Positions 26,289 through 37,101 of a stretch of 64,000 nucleotides of DNA are shown here, piece after piece; position 1 is the first letter of the stretch; each line of letters opens with the position of its first letter. The stretch comes from Microbispora hainanensis. Lineage in GTDB: Bacteria; Actinomycetota; Actinomycetes; Streptosporangiales; Streptosporangiaceae. The position numbers and the translations under genes are program-made. Location of the stretch: assembly GCF_036186745.1 (NCBI RefSeq), contig NZ_CP108086.1:7440001-7504000 (forward strand). Reading direction: 5' to 3'. The notes beneath the pieces were generated by a model. That model worked only from the letters and a program-made list of their open reading frames with translations. It did not search any database and was not told the origin of the DNA.

Positions 26289-27521
26289 ATGACCGATCTC
26301 ACTCGCACGCCTGCCCAGGCATCGCCGCGCACACCGGGGACCGCTCATGTCGTCACCGGCGACGAGGAGGCCCTCGCGGTCGCCGCCGAGCTCGCCGGGC
26401 GGTTCGCGAAGGGCGCCGCCGGACGTGACGCCCGCCGCGAGCTCCCGCACGCCGAGCTGGCCGAGCTGTCGGCCAGCGGCCTGCTCGGCATCACCGTCCC
26501 CCGTGAGCACGGCGGCGCCGACGTACGCAGCGCCACGCTGGCGGAGGTCGTCCGCCTGCTCGCCGCCGCCGACCCCAACATCGCCCAGATCCCGCAGAGC
26601 CACTTCGTGTACGTCAACGTGCTGCGGCAGCAGGGGTCCGCGGCGCAGCGGGAGTTCTTCTTCGCCGAGGTCCTCGCGGGCAGGCGGTTCGGCAACGCCC
26701 AGTCGGAGGCGGGCACCCGGCACGTGCAGGACTACCGCACCCGGCTGCGTCCCGACGAGGAGGGCGGCTACGTCCTCGACGGCGTGAAGCACTACTCGAC
26801 CGGGGCCCTGTTCGCCGACTGGATCACCGTGCTGGCGAAGGACCCCGCCGACCGGCTCGTCGTCGCGTACGTGCCGGCGGGCGCGCCGGGCCTCACGGTC
26901 GTGGACGACTGGGAGGGCATGGGCCAGCGCACCACCGCCAGCGGCACGGTCCGGCTGGAGGGCGTGCGGGTGCCGGCCGACCGCGTGGTCCCCCACCACC
27001 TGACCTTCACCGGGCCGCAACTGCACGGCGCCCACGCGCAGCTGCTGCACGCCGCGATCGACGTCGGCATCGCCCGCGCCGCGCTCACCGAGGCCGCCGA
27101 GTTCGTCCGCACCCGCAGCAGGCCCTGGTTCGAGAGCGGTCTCGACCACGCCGCCGACGACCCCCTGACGATCCAGCGCTTCGGAGAGCTGGAGGTCTCC
27201 GTACGCGCCGCCGAGGCGCTGCTGGGCGAGGCGGGGCGGGCGGTCGACCAGGCGCGCGAACACCTCGACGACGAGACCGCGGCGGCGGCCTCCATCGCCG
27301 TCGCCACGGCGAAGGCGTTCGCCGACCCGGCCGCCGTGCAGGTCACCGACGCACTCTTCGAGGTGTCGGGCACCAGGTCGGCGCTCGACTCGCTGAACCT
27401 GCACCGGCACTGGCGCAACGCCCGCACCCACACCCTGCACGACCCGGTGCGCTGGAAGATCCAGCACATCGGCCGCTACGCGCTGAACCGCACCCCTCCC
27501 CCGCGTCACGGCCTCATCTGA
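26289..27521 (+). CDS. SfnB-family sulfur acquisition oxidoreductase
   Basis: A 410-residue acyl-CoA-dehydrogenase-fold flavoprotein of the SfnB family, used in sulfur scavenging from sulfones and sulfonates. The segments ITVPREHGGADV, IPQSHFVYVN, VKHYSTGALFADW, DDWEGMGQRTTASGTV and HWRNARTHTLHDPVRWK follow the family pattern. It is paralogous to the DszC-like gene at 22676. ATG at 26289 lies 3 nt after the sfnG stop, so translation is coupled. A likely role is FMNH2-dependent oxidation of methanesulfinate to methanesulfonate or a related step; which paralogue does this cannot be told from sequence. Confidence 0.86.
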   Translation: MTDLTRTPAQASPRTPGTAHVVTGDEEALAVAAELAGRFAKGAAGRDARRELPHAELAELSASGLLGITVPREHGGADVRSATLAEVVRLLAAADPNIAQIPQSHFVYVNVLRQQGSAAQREFFFAEVLAGRRFGNAQSEAGTRHVQDYRTRLRPDEEGGYVLDGVKHYSTGALFADWITVLAKDPADRLVVAYVPAGAPGLTVVDDWEGMGQRTTASGTVRLEGVRVPADRVVPHHLTFTGPQLHGAHAQLLHAAIDVGIARAALTEAAEFVRTRSRPWFESGLDHAADDPLTIQRFGELEVSVRAAEALLGEAGRAVDQAREHLDDETAAAASIAVATAKAFADPAAVQVTDALFEVSGTRSALDSLNLHRHWRNARTHTLHDPVRWKIQHIGRYALNRTPPPRHGLI

Positions 27522-27573
27522 TCCCGGAATCCGTCCCATCCCGAACCCGGTCCCCTCTGACGGAGGTTCCGCC

Positions 27574-28125
27574 ATGTCCACCATCGTCGTGCTGTCGGGC
27601 AGCCCTTCGGCCGTCTCGCGCACCGCGGCCCTGAGCGCCCACCTCGCCGAGCGGCTGCGCCTCGGCGGCCACGAGGTCCGCACCGTGCACGTACGCGACC
27701 TGCCGGCGGAGGCGCTCCTGTCCGCCGACACGGGCCACCCCCGGATCGCCGAGGTCGTCGGCCTCGTCGGCGAGGCGGACGGCGTCCTGGTCGCCTCACC
27801 CGTGTACAAGGCCGCCTACAGCGGGCTGCTGAAGACGTTGCTCGACCTGCTGCCGCAGTTCGCGTTCGCGGGCAAGGTCGTGCTGCCGATCGTCACCGGC
27901 GGCAGCCCCGCCCACGTGCTGGCCATCGACTACGCGCTGCGCCCGGTCCTGACCTCGCTCGGGGCCGACCACGTCGTGCCGGGATGGTTCGTCCTCGACC
28001 GGCACATCACGATCCGCGGCGACGAGGCCGGCCTCGACCCGGATCACGCCGCCCCGCTCTACCGCGTGGTCGACGCCTTCGCGGCGGCCGTGGCCGCACG
28101 CCGCCCGCTGCTGGCCGCGTCCTGA
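27574..28125 (+). CDS. ssuE: NADPH-dependent FMN reductase (SsuE type)
   Basis: A 183-residue flavodoxin-fold reductase that supplies FMNH2 to the monooxygenases of this operon. VVLSGSPSAVSRTAAL is the FMN phosphate-binding loop and ASPVYKAAYSGLLKTLLDL is the conserved SsuE/MsuE motif. The length fits the family. ATG at 27574 has GGAGG upstream. It sits between sfnB and ssuD, which is the usual supply position for a two-component system. Confidence 0.92.
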   Translation: MSTIVVLSGSPSAVSRTAALSAHLAERLRLGGHEVRTVHVRDLPAEALLSADTGHPRIAEVVGLVGEADGVLVASPVYKAAYSGLLKTLLDLLPQFAFAGKVVLPIVTGGSPAHVLAIDYALRPVLTSLGADHVVPGWFVLDRHITIRGDEAGLDPDHAAPLYRVVDAFAAAVAARRPLLAAS

Positions 28126-28136
28126 GGAGACCATCG

Positions 28137-29294
28137 ATGACACTGACGTTCCACTGGTTCCTGCCCACGTACGGCGACAGCCGCCACCTCGTCGGCGGCG
28201 GGCACGGCACGGACATCACCACGGCCGGAGGAGACCGGCCGGCGTCCCTGGCGTACCTCGGGCAGATCGTGCGCGCCGCCGAGCAGCTCGGCTTCGAGGG
28301 CGCGCTCACCCCCGCCGGGGCCTGGTGCGAGGACGCCTGGCTGACCACCGCGATGCTGGTCGCGGGCTCCGAGCGACTGAAGTTCCTGGTCGCCTTCCGT
28401 CCGGGGCTGCTGTCGCCGACGCTCGCCGCGCAGATGGCCGCCACGTTCCAGCGCCACTCGGCCGGACGCCTGCTGGTCAACGTCGTCACCGGCGGCGAGG
28501 ACCACGAGCAGCGCGCCTATGGCGACCACCTCACCAAGGACGAGCGCTACGAGCGCACCGACGAGTTCCTCACGGTCGTACGCGCCCTGTGGCGCGGGGA
28601 ACGGGTCACCCTGGAGGGCAGGCACATCAGCGTTGTGGACGCCGCGCTGAGCCGGGTGCCGTCCCCGGTGCCCACCGTGTATTTCGGCGGGTCGTCCCCG
28701 GCCGCGGGCAAAGTGGCGGCGCGGCACAGCGACGTCTACCTGACCTGGGGCGAACCGCCCGCGCAGGTCGCCGGGAAGCTCGCCTGGATCCGCAGGGAGG
28801 CCGCCGCGGCCGGCCGCGAGGTGCGCTTCGGCATCCGGCTGCACGTCATCAGCCGGGACACCTCGGCGCAGGCGTGGGCGGAGGCCGAGCGGCTGCTGTC
28901 CGCGCTCGACCCGGCGGTCATCGCGTCGGTGCAGGCCGGTCTCGCGCGCAGCGGATCGGAGGGGCAGCGGCGGATGCGGGCGCTGCACGGGGGCCGCACG
29001 GACGCGCTGGAGGTCTCCCCGAACCTGTGGTCGGGTGTGGGGCTCGTCCGCGGCGGCGCGGGCACGGCCCTCGTCGGCAGCCACGTCGAGGTGGCCGAGC
29101 GGATCGAGGAGTATCACGCTCTTGGCATCGACGAGTTCGTGCTGTCCGGTCACCCGCACCTGGAGGAGGCCTACTGGTTCGGCGAGGGCGTCCTGCCCCT
29201 GCTGCACCGCAGGGGGCTGTGGCGGCACCCGGTGGACGCGCCCGGCGACCAGGTCCCGGCCGCCATCCCCTTCGCCGGCGCCGCGTCCCGGTGA
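28137..29294 (+). CDS. ssuD: FMNH2-dependent alkanesulfonate monooxygenase
   Basis: SsuD/MsuD cleaves alkanesulfonates to an aldehyde and sulfite. The 385-residue luciferase-like protein has FHWFLPTYGDSRHLVGGG, FEGALTPAGAWCEDAWL (with the active-site cysteine), VAFRPGLLSP, LLVNVVTGGEDHEQRAYGD and VYFGGSSPAAGKVAARHSDVYLTWGE, all diagnostic. ATG at 28137 has TGAGGAG about 7 nt upstream, 11 nt after ssuE. Methanesulfonate made by the upstream enzymes would be its substrate, completing a dimethyl sulfone to sulfite route. No transporter genes are in the window. Confidence 0.93.
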   Translation: MTLTFHWFLPTYGDSRHLVGGGHGTDITTAGGDRPASLAYLGQIVRAAEQLGFEGALTPAGAWCEDAWLTTAMLVAGSERLKFLVAFRPGLLSPTLAAQMAATFQRHSAGRLLVNVVTGGEDHEQRAYGDHLTKDERYERTDEFLTVVRALWRGERVTLEGRHISVVDAALSRVPSPVPTVYFGGSSPAAGKVAARHSDVYLTWGEPPAQVAGKLAWIRREAAAAGREVRFGIRLHVISRDTSAQAWAEAERLLSALDPAVIASVQAGLARSGSEGQRRMRALHGGRTDALEVSPNLWSGVGLVRGGAGTALVGSHVEVAERIEEYHALGIDEFVLSGHPHLEEAYWFGEGVLPLLHRRGLWRHPVDAPGDQVPAAIPFAGAASR

Positions 29295-29350
29295 CGGGCG
29301 ACGCGGGCTCCCGGGCACCGCCTGCGCGCCCCGGCGCCGCCCGGGAGCGG

Positions 29351-29551
29351 GCGCCCACGGTGCCGGGCCGAGCGGGCCTCGCTCGGGATCGGCGCGTAAC
29401 GAGGAAGGCGGACGCGAGGCCGCGAGATCGGCGCCCACGGTGCCGGGCCGAGCGGGCCTCGTTCGGGATCGGCGCGTAACGAGCGGGCAATCGGCCCATG
29501 CGGGATCGGCGCGCGGCGAGGAAGGCGGACGCGAGGCCGCGAGATCGGCGC
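29351..29551 (+). repeat. Direct repeats between convergent genes
   Basis: An 80-bp unit starting gcgcccacggtgccgggcc at 29351 recurs at 29431, nearly identical over its first 55 bp or so. The element gaggaaggcggacgcgaggc found at 29401 recurs at 29518. The block lies between ssuD and the convergent XRE gene and encodes nothing convincing. Confidence 0.7.
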
Positions 29552-29581
29552 GCACCGGCCCGGTGAGGGGTCCGTGCGGGA

Positions 29582-30619
29582 TCAGCGCGCGCAGCGGGTC
29601 TTCGCGTGGGGGCCCTCTCCCTGCTCGCTGACCACCCATCCCTCCACCCACACGCATCCCCGTGCGAGGGAGAGCATGTCGCCGTAGGCGCCCGGCGGGG
29701 TGTTGTTCGCCCATCGGGAGCGCACCTGGGCGTTGTCCGCAGGACGATGCGCGGCCAGCCACACGGTGTAGAGACGGGGATTGTCGAAGTACGCCGACGC
29801 CCACGCCGTGTCGCACTCGGGACCACGCCGCAGCCGTAGCGTCCCGAACCGGGTGCCGTCGGGCAGGTTCAGCGGAACGGCGTCGAGCGTCTCGATCGTC
29901 TCGAGGACGTCCGCGCATCCACGGGCCCGGGGGTCGTCGCCGTCCATGTTCTCGGCCCGGCTCACGTCCCCCGCATGGTCGGTGACGTGCTGGTTGCGCG
30001 CGATCCAGCCGGGCGCGAGCCGCACGCCGCCCCCGGCGGCGCCCAGCGCCACCACACCGGCGACCACCAGGACGCCGGCAAGCGCGAGCAGCCGCCCGCG
30101 CCGCCGCGCGCATCCTGCGAGGCCACCGCGCCCGGCCTCCGGCCCGGCATCGGGGCCGCCGTCGTGCGCGCTGCCGTGCCCGCCGGCATGACCGTCACCC
30201 TGCCCGCCGCCATGACCGGCACCACCGGCACCACCGGCACGAGCGACGCCGCTGACGCCGTCGGCCTCGGGCGGCGAGACGACCTCTACCACGCCGGGAG
30301 CCGGGCCATCCCCGGCTGCCGGGGCAGGTGCCGGGCGTTCCGCCCTCCGCCCCGAGATCTCCGCGCCGACCTCGTGCCAGCGCCGCGCCCACGCGTCCTC
30401 GTCACCCCCGCAGGCGCGTACGAACGCGAGGGTGACCTCAAGGCTCGGGAAGACCCGGCCGCCCGCGGCCCGCGACAGCACGGTGGGCGAATAGTGCGCC
30501 CTCTCCGCGAGGGCCCGGTAGGTGGGCGACCCGGCCTCCTCGCGCAGCCGCCGTAACGCGACGGCGAACGCCTGCACGGGCCCTTCCCCGGGATCGAGAT
30601 CGCGCTCCGGTCGTCCCAT
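29582..30619 (-). CDS. XRE-type helix-turn-helix protein with transmembrane segment and DUF2690
   Basis: A 345-residue protein. The N-terminal helix-turn-helix (about residues 10-75) has VQAFAVALRRLREEAG and YRALAERAHYSPTVLSRAAGG. A Gly/His/Asp-rich linker follows, then one membrane helix (about 178-200, LLALAGVLVVAGVVALG). The outer domain of DUF2690 type has paired cysteines (ARGCADVLETIETLD, RRGPECDTAWA, SLARGCVWVEGW). Such proteins are frequent in streptomycetes and relatives and may be membrane-tethered regulators. ATG at 30619 is preceded by GGTGGGG. It stands alone between ssuD and fabI; its target genes are unknown. Confidence 0.82.
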   Translation of the reverse strand: MGRPERDLDPGEGPVQAFAVALRRLREEAGSPTYRALAERAHYSPTVLSRAAGGRVFPSLEVTLAFVRACGGDEDAWARRWHEVGAEISGRRAERPAPAPAAGDGPAPGVVEVVSPPEADGVSGVARAGGAGGAGHGGGQGDGHAGGHGSAHDGGPDAGPEAGRGGLAGCARRRGRLLALAGVLVVAGVVALGAAGGGVRLAPGWIARNQHVTDHAGDVSRAENMDGDDPRARGCADVLETIETLDAVPLNLPDGTRFGTLRLRRGPECDTAWASAYFDNPRLYTVWLAAHRPADNAQVRSRWANNTPPGAYGDMLSLARGCVWVEGWVVSEQGEGPHAKTRCAR

Positions 30620-30776
30620 GGTCCCCACCGAGTTCGACGGCCACGTCGCCGCGGGCGACGCCGTCCGGGGCGTACGGGGGACGGGGAGGCCCGGGCACCA
30701 CGCTCGCGTCTGACGGCTCCTGCTCACCGCGGAGAACCGCGAGCGTCAGACACGCCCAGATGCTAAGCGCAGGAAC

Positions 30777-30834
30777 GGGCCGCGGCAAGATTCGCCTGCC
30801 GCGGCCCGTACGCCCGCCTGACGATGAAGGCGGG
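30777..30834. terminator. Two adjacent hairpins downstream of fabI
   Basis: An 11-bp perfect stem (gggccgcggca at 30777-30787 with 30797-30807) is followed by a 6-bp GC stem (30813-30818 with 30829-30834). They lie 20-80 nt past the fabI stop in its direction of transcription, without a T tract, and could end fabG-fabI transcription. Confidence 0.5.
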
Positions 30835-30855
30835 ATGTCGCGAGAGGGGGTGCCG

Positions 30856-31620
30856 TCAGGCGCCCATCGCGTGCACGCCGCCGTCGACGTGGACGATCTC
30901 GCCGGTGGTGGCGGGGAACCAGTCGGACATCAGCGCGACGCACGCCTTGGCGGCGGGGGCGGTGTCGGCCAGGTCCCAGCCGAGCGGCGCGCGCTCCGGC
31001 CAGGAGTCCTCGAACTCCTTGAACCCGGGGATGCTCTTGGCCGCCATCGTGCGCAGCGGACCGGCGGCGACGAGGTTGACCCGGATGCCGTGCTTGCCCA
31101 GGTCACGGGCGAGATAGCGGGAGCACGACTCCAGCCCGGCCTTGGCCACGCCCATCCAGTCGTAGACCGGCCACGCCTTGGTGGCGTCGAAGTCGAGGCC
31201 GACGATCGCGCCGCCCTCCTTCATCAGCGGCAGGCACGCGACGGCGAGCGACTTGAACGAGTACGTCGAGACGTGGACCGCCGTGGCGACGTCCTCCCAG
31301 GAGGTGTTGAGGAAGTTGCCGCCCAGGCAGGTCTGCGGGGCGAACCCGATCGAGTGGACGACCCCGTCCAGCCCGTCGAGGTGCGCGCCGACGCGGTCGG
31401 CGAGCGTGTCGAGGTGCTCGTTGTTCTGGACGTCCAGCTCGATCACCGGCGGCGGCTCGGGCAGCCGCTTGGCGATGCGCTCGACCAGGCTGAGGCGGCC
31501 GAAGCCGGTCAGCACGACCTGGGCGCCCTCCTCCTGGGCCAGCTTGGCCACGTTGAAGGCGATCGACGCGTCGGTGAGGACGCCGGTGACCAGCAGTCGC
31601 TTCCCGTCCAGCAAACCCAT
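30856..31620 (-). CDS. fabI: Enoyl-ACP reductase (InhA/FabI type)
   Basis: FabI reduces enoyl-ACP in the last step of type II fatty-acid elongation with NADH. The 254-residue SDR has GKRLLVTGVLTDASIA at the nucleotide site, VHSIGFAP, and the YDWMGVAKAGLESC segment with the active Tyr and Lys spaced six residues apart (YxxxxxxK), as in InhA. The substrate-loop region AAKSIPGFKEFEDSWPERAPLGWD is also InhA-like. ATG at 31620 has GGAGCTGG upstream. It follows fabG by 29 nt in the same order as the mycobacterial mabA-inhA pair. Confidence 0.95.
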   Translation of the reverse strand: MGLLDGKRLLVTGVLTDASIAFNVAKLAQEEGAQVVLTGFGRLSLVERIAKRLPEPPPVIELDVQNNEHLDTLADRVGAHLDGLDGVVHSIGFAPQTCLGGNFLNTSWEDVATAVHVSTYSFKSLAVACLPLMKEGGAIVGLDFDATKAWPVYDWMGVAKAGLESCSRYLARDLGKHGIRVNLVAAGPLRTMAAKSIPGFKEFEDSWPERAPLGWDLADTAPAAKACVALMSDWFPATTGEIVHVDGGVHAMGA

Positions 31621-31649
31621 GTCCAGCTCCAGTCAGTCGGGTGTCGGGC

Positions 31650-32417
<768 letters not shown>

Positions 32418-32418
32418 T

Positions 32419-32424
32419 TAGGAT
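32419..32424 (+). promoter_or_regulatory. Putative -10 box (TAGGAT) for leaderless tldD
   Basis: TAGGAT is followed by exactly 7 nt and then the ATG at 32432, the spacing expected when transcription begins at the start codon. No Shine-Dalgarno sequence is present, which supports this start over the GTG at 32426. Confidence 0.55.
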
Positions 32425-32431
32425 CGTGGAC

Positions 32432-33924
<1,493 letters not shown>

Positions 33925-33928
<4 letters not shown>

Positions 33929-35307
33929 GCGACCGGGTGACCACACCGCAGGAGACGGTGGAGCGGGCGCTCGCGCTGAGCGAGGCCGACGCCTGCGTCG
34001 TCATCGTGGACGAGGGCTCCACCGCCAACCTGCGCTTCGCCGGCAACACGCTGACGACCAACGGGGTCGCGCGCTCGTCCCGGCTCACCGTGATCTCCGT
34101 CGTGGGCGCCGGGGTGGGGGTCGTCTCGCGCTCCGCCGTACGGGCCGACCAGCTCGCGGACGTGGTGGCCGCGGCGGACCGCGCCGCGCGGGAGGCCCAG
34201 CCGTCCGAGGACGCCCGGCCCCTCGTGGAGGGCGTCGCCGGAGAGGGCTGGGAGCGCCCGGTGGAGCCGACCTCCATCGACGTTTTCGGGGGGTTCGCCC
34301 CCGCGCTCGGCGAGGCGTTCGCCGCCGCCGACGCCTCCGGACGCAGGCTGTACGGCTTCGCCGAGCACAGCATGACCTCGACGTTCGTGGGCTCGTCCAC
34401 CGGCCTGCGGCTGCGTCACGACCAGCCCACCGGGCGGCTCGAACTGAACGCCAAGTCCGCGGACATGACGCGCTCGGCGTGGACGGGCGTGGCCACCCGC
34501 GACTTCTCCGACGTGGACGTGGCCGCCCTCGACGAGACGCTCACCCGGCGGCTCGACTGGGCCAAGCGGCGGATCAGTCTGGAGCCGGGCCGCTACGAGA
34601 CGCTCCTGCCGCCGACGGCGGTCTCCGACCTGATGATCTACCTGTACTGGTCGGCCGGCGCACGCGACGCCGCCGACGGCCGCACGGTGTTCTCCAAGCC
34701 CGGCGGCGGCACCCGCGTGGGCGAGCGGCTCTCGACGCTGCCGGTGTCGCTGTACAGCGATCCGGCGCGGGCCGGCGTCGAGTGCGCGCCTTTCGTCGTC
34801 GCGCACTCCTCAGGCCGGGAGCAGTCGGTGTTCGACAACGGCCTGCCCCTGGGCCGCACGGAGTGGATCAGCGACGGCACGCTGGCCAACCTCGTGCAGA
34901 CCCGGCACTCCGCCGAGCTGACCGGGCTCGCCGCCACCCCGCAGATCGACAACCTGATCATGACGGGACCGGAGGACGGGCGCTCGCTGGAGCAGATGAT
35001 CGCCTCGACCGAGCGGGGCCTGCTGCTGACCTGCCTGTGGTACATCCGCGAGGTCGATCCGCAGTCGCTGCTGCTGACCGGCCTGACCAGGGACGGCGTC
35101 TACCTGGTCGAGAACGGCGAGGTCGTGGGCGAGGTCAACAACTTCCGCTTCAACGAGTCGCCGGTCGACCTGCTCGGCCGCCTCAGCGAGGTGGGCCCGA
35201 GCGAGCAGACGCTGCCGCGCGAGTGGAACGACTGGTTCACCCGCGCCGTCATGCCACCGGTCCGGGTGCCCGACTTCAACATGTCGACGGTCAGCCAGGC
35301 CAGCTAG
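33925..35307 (+). CDS. tldE: TldE/PmbA-type subunit
   Basis: A 460-residue partner of TldD. It has the same fold but no HExxxH, as expected for TldE. Recognisable segments are LRFAGNTLTTNGVARS, EHSMTSTFVGSSTGLRLRH, YETLLPPTAVSDLMIYLYW and LLLTCLWYIREVDPQSLLLTG. GTG at 33925 lies within the tldD stop (GTGA), so the subunits are made in a coupled way. The long insertion-free C-terminus ends with NMSTVSQAS. It is followed by a strong hairpin 100 nt downstream. Confidence 0.93.
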
Positions 35308-35412
35308 GGCGGCGGCCGGCCGTACCTTTCGAAGGCGCTCGGGCCCTGTACGCTCGCCGAACGACAGGCGGCCCTGCGAGAACGTACGAGAGAGAACCCG
35401 CCGAAGCGCCGA

Positions 35413-35441
35413 TCGGCAGGGCCGCGGCAGCGCCCTGCCGA
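35413..35441. terminator. Hairpin downstream of tldE
   Basis: A perfect 10-bp stem (tcggcagggc with its complement) and a 9-nt loop lie about 100 nt after tldE, before the convergent CGNR gene. No T tract follows. The rest of 35308-35572 shows no gene. Confidence 0.45.
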
Positions 35442-35572
35442 CGGTGATCCGCGGCGTCGTCCGAGGCGCACGAGTGGGGGCGGTGGTCGGGCGCGGGGGT
35501 GGTGCTCGGGATGGCGGCCGCGGCGGGCGCCCCGTTGCTCGGCCGCCGATGGCGCAGAGGATGGCGCGGGGG

Positions 35573-36184
35573 TCACTCGCCGGAGACGGCCTGTTCCCGC
35601 TTGCGGGCTCGGTAGGCGCGCAGGTTCGCGGCGTTGCCGCAGACCCGTACGTCGTGCCAGACGCCGCTGTTGTTGCGTGAACGGTCGTAGAACGCACAAT
35701 CGCAGCGCTCGTTGCGGCATACCTTCAGCCGCCGCCACTGGTCGGTCTGCTGGGCCTGGAAGCATTCGATCAGCACGAGCGATGCGACCCTCCGCCATCC
35801 GGTGCCCGAAGGTTCCGCGACGACGGTGCCGTGCTCGTCGACCTGCATCGAGACGGACAGGGTGGGAAGGGCGGCCAGGACCTGCGCGGACACGGCCTCG
35901 GCGCCGTCGCCCTGATCGGAGAGAAGCCTGCGCAGAGCCCATCGCAGATCCCGCAGCGCCTCGCAGTCACGATCGGCGAGGTCCACGGCAGGAGCGGGCC
36001 GGCCGGTAGCGGTGCTCCACTGGGCGAGCGCCTCGCTCAACCACGTCCGCGCGGTGGCGGGGTCGTCGAGCCAGTCGGCATGGCGCGGCCTGCCGGCGGG
36101 CGAGGTGTTGAGCAGGTCCTGGACGAACGCGAGACCGCCGGGAGCAGGTTCCAAGGCGTAGCGCTCGGTGGCCGGCCACGTCAT
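35573..36184 (-). CDS. CGNR zinc-finger (ABATE-type) regulator
   Basis: A 203-residue protein. The N-terminal ABATE-like domain is YALEPAPGGLAFVQDLLNTS followed by helical segments. The C-terminal CGNR zinc finger is LKVCRNERCDCAFYDRSRNNSG followed by VRVCGNAANLRAYRARK. The cysteines and the CGN triad are intact. Such proteins are thought to bind DNA and regulate stress or metabolic genes. ATG at 36184 has GGAGAAAGGAC 7 nt upstream. No obvious target is linked; the quinone oxidoreductase remnant upstream may once have been one. Confidence 0.85.
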   Translation of the reverse strand: MTWPATERYALEPAPGGLAFVQDLLNTSPAGRPRHADWLDDPATARTWLSEALAQWSTATGRPAPAVDLADRDCEALRDLRWALRRLLSDQGDGAEAVSAQVLAALPTLSVSMQVDEHGTVVAEPSGTGWRRVASLVLIECFQAQQTDQWRRLKVCRNERCDCAFYDRSRNNSGVWHDVRVCGNAANLRAYRARKREQAVSGE

Positions 36185-36339
36185 GGCGTCGTCCTTTCTC
36201 CGGGGACCGGACATCCCCTGGCGTCACGTAGCACCGACATGGTGTGTCCGCGGATCTTAACGAACGTGTCCGCACTACCGGCGGGCCCGTCAGGTCCTCC
36301 CTTGGTGCTGTGGCATACGACCCCGTGCCACCCTGTCAC

Positions 36340-36435
36340 GGCCTCGCCCTGGCGCGACCTCACCCCGGCGCGACCTCACCCTGGTGCGGCCTCACCCTGG
36401 TGCGGCGTCGCCCCGGCACGGCCTCGCCCTGGTGC
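36340..36435 (+). repeat. 16-bp tandem repeat, six units
   Basis: Six consecutive 16-bp units of the form ggcctcaccctggtgc, with one or a few differences each, fill this stretch. They lie between the CGNR gene and the broken oxidoreductase. The period is not a multiple of three and no gene covers it. Confidence 0.85.
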
Positions 36436-36446
36436 GGCGCGCTGGG

Positions 36447-37101
36447 TCACAAAGCGAGCAGGATGCGGCCGAAGGGGCCGCTCTCGGCGAGGAGGCGCTG
36501 CGCCTCGGCGGCCTTCTCCAGCGGGAGGACCTGCGCCACCTTCGGGTGGAGCTCGCCCTGCGCGACCAGGTCGAGCAGGCCGCGTTGGCGGCGTTGACCT
36601 GCTCGGGGGTGAACAGGGCGAAGCGGAATCCGTGGATGTGGGCGTTCTTCCAGATCAGGCCGGTCACGTTGATCTCGGCACGCATTCCGGCCGCGTAACC
36701 GATGCTGACGAGGGTGCCGCCCACGGCCAACGAGCCGAGTGCCTCCCCGGTGACCGAACCTCCGACGCCGTCCAGCACGACGTCCACGCCCTTGCCGTCG
36801 GTCAGCCGCGCGACCCCTTCGCGCAGCGACTCGCGGGTGAGGTCGATGACCTCATCCCCGCGGCCAGTCCCGAGGCGCCGGGGTCTTCGACCCGTCCCAC
36901 GCCGAAGCCGCCCGGCCGGATCGGCAGCGGCTTGTGCAGGGCGGGTGCGAGTTTTCCCGCACGCACCGTCTCGTCCAGCGGGTTGACCCCGGCCACCGAC
37001 ATCCTGACGAGCACCTGCCCCCCGGCAGGCACCGGCAGGGGCCTTTCCCGGAGCTCCAGTACGTCGTAGCCCCCGAACCGGTCGTACTCAATCGCGCGCA
37101 T
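36447..37101 (-). pseudogene. Broken NADPH:quinone oxidoreductase (zinc-independent MDR family)
   Basis: The N-terminal part is normal (MRAIEYDRFGGYDVLELRER, SVAGVNPLDETVRAGKL, VEDPGASGLAAG), then the frame jumps straight to DEVIDLTRESLREGVARL and VDVVLDGVGGSVTGEALG. The NADPH-binding Rossmann core is missing, so roughly 250-300 bp have been deleted and the frame changed near 36855. A second frameshift near 36586 moves the C-terminus into another frame, where LLDLVAQGELHPKVAQVLPL and SGPFGRILLAL close the protein at the TGA at 36449-36447. The complete gene would be a quinone oxidoreductase of about 310 residues. It is a clear pseudogene with two lesions. Confidence 0.85.

Noticed and set aside
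24819-27809. A 996-codon open frame on the minus strand across the sulfur locus
   Set aside because: It is antisense to LysR, sfnG and sfnB, has biased GC-driven composition and no recognisable domain; the plus-strand genes are well-supported families.
28059-30113. A 684-codon minus-strand open frame
   Set aside because: Antisense to ssuD and overlapping the XRE gene in another frame; Arg/Gly/Ala-rich shadow composition.
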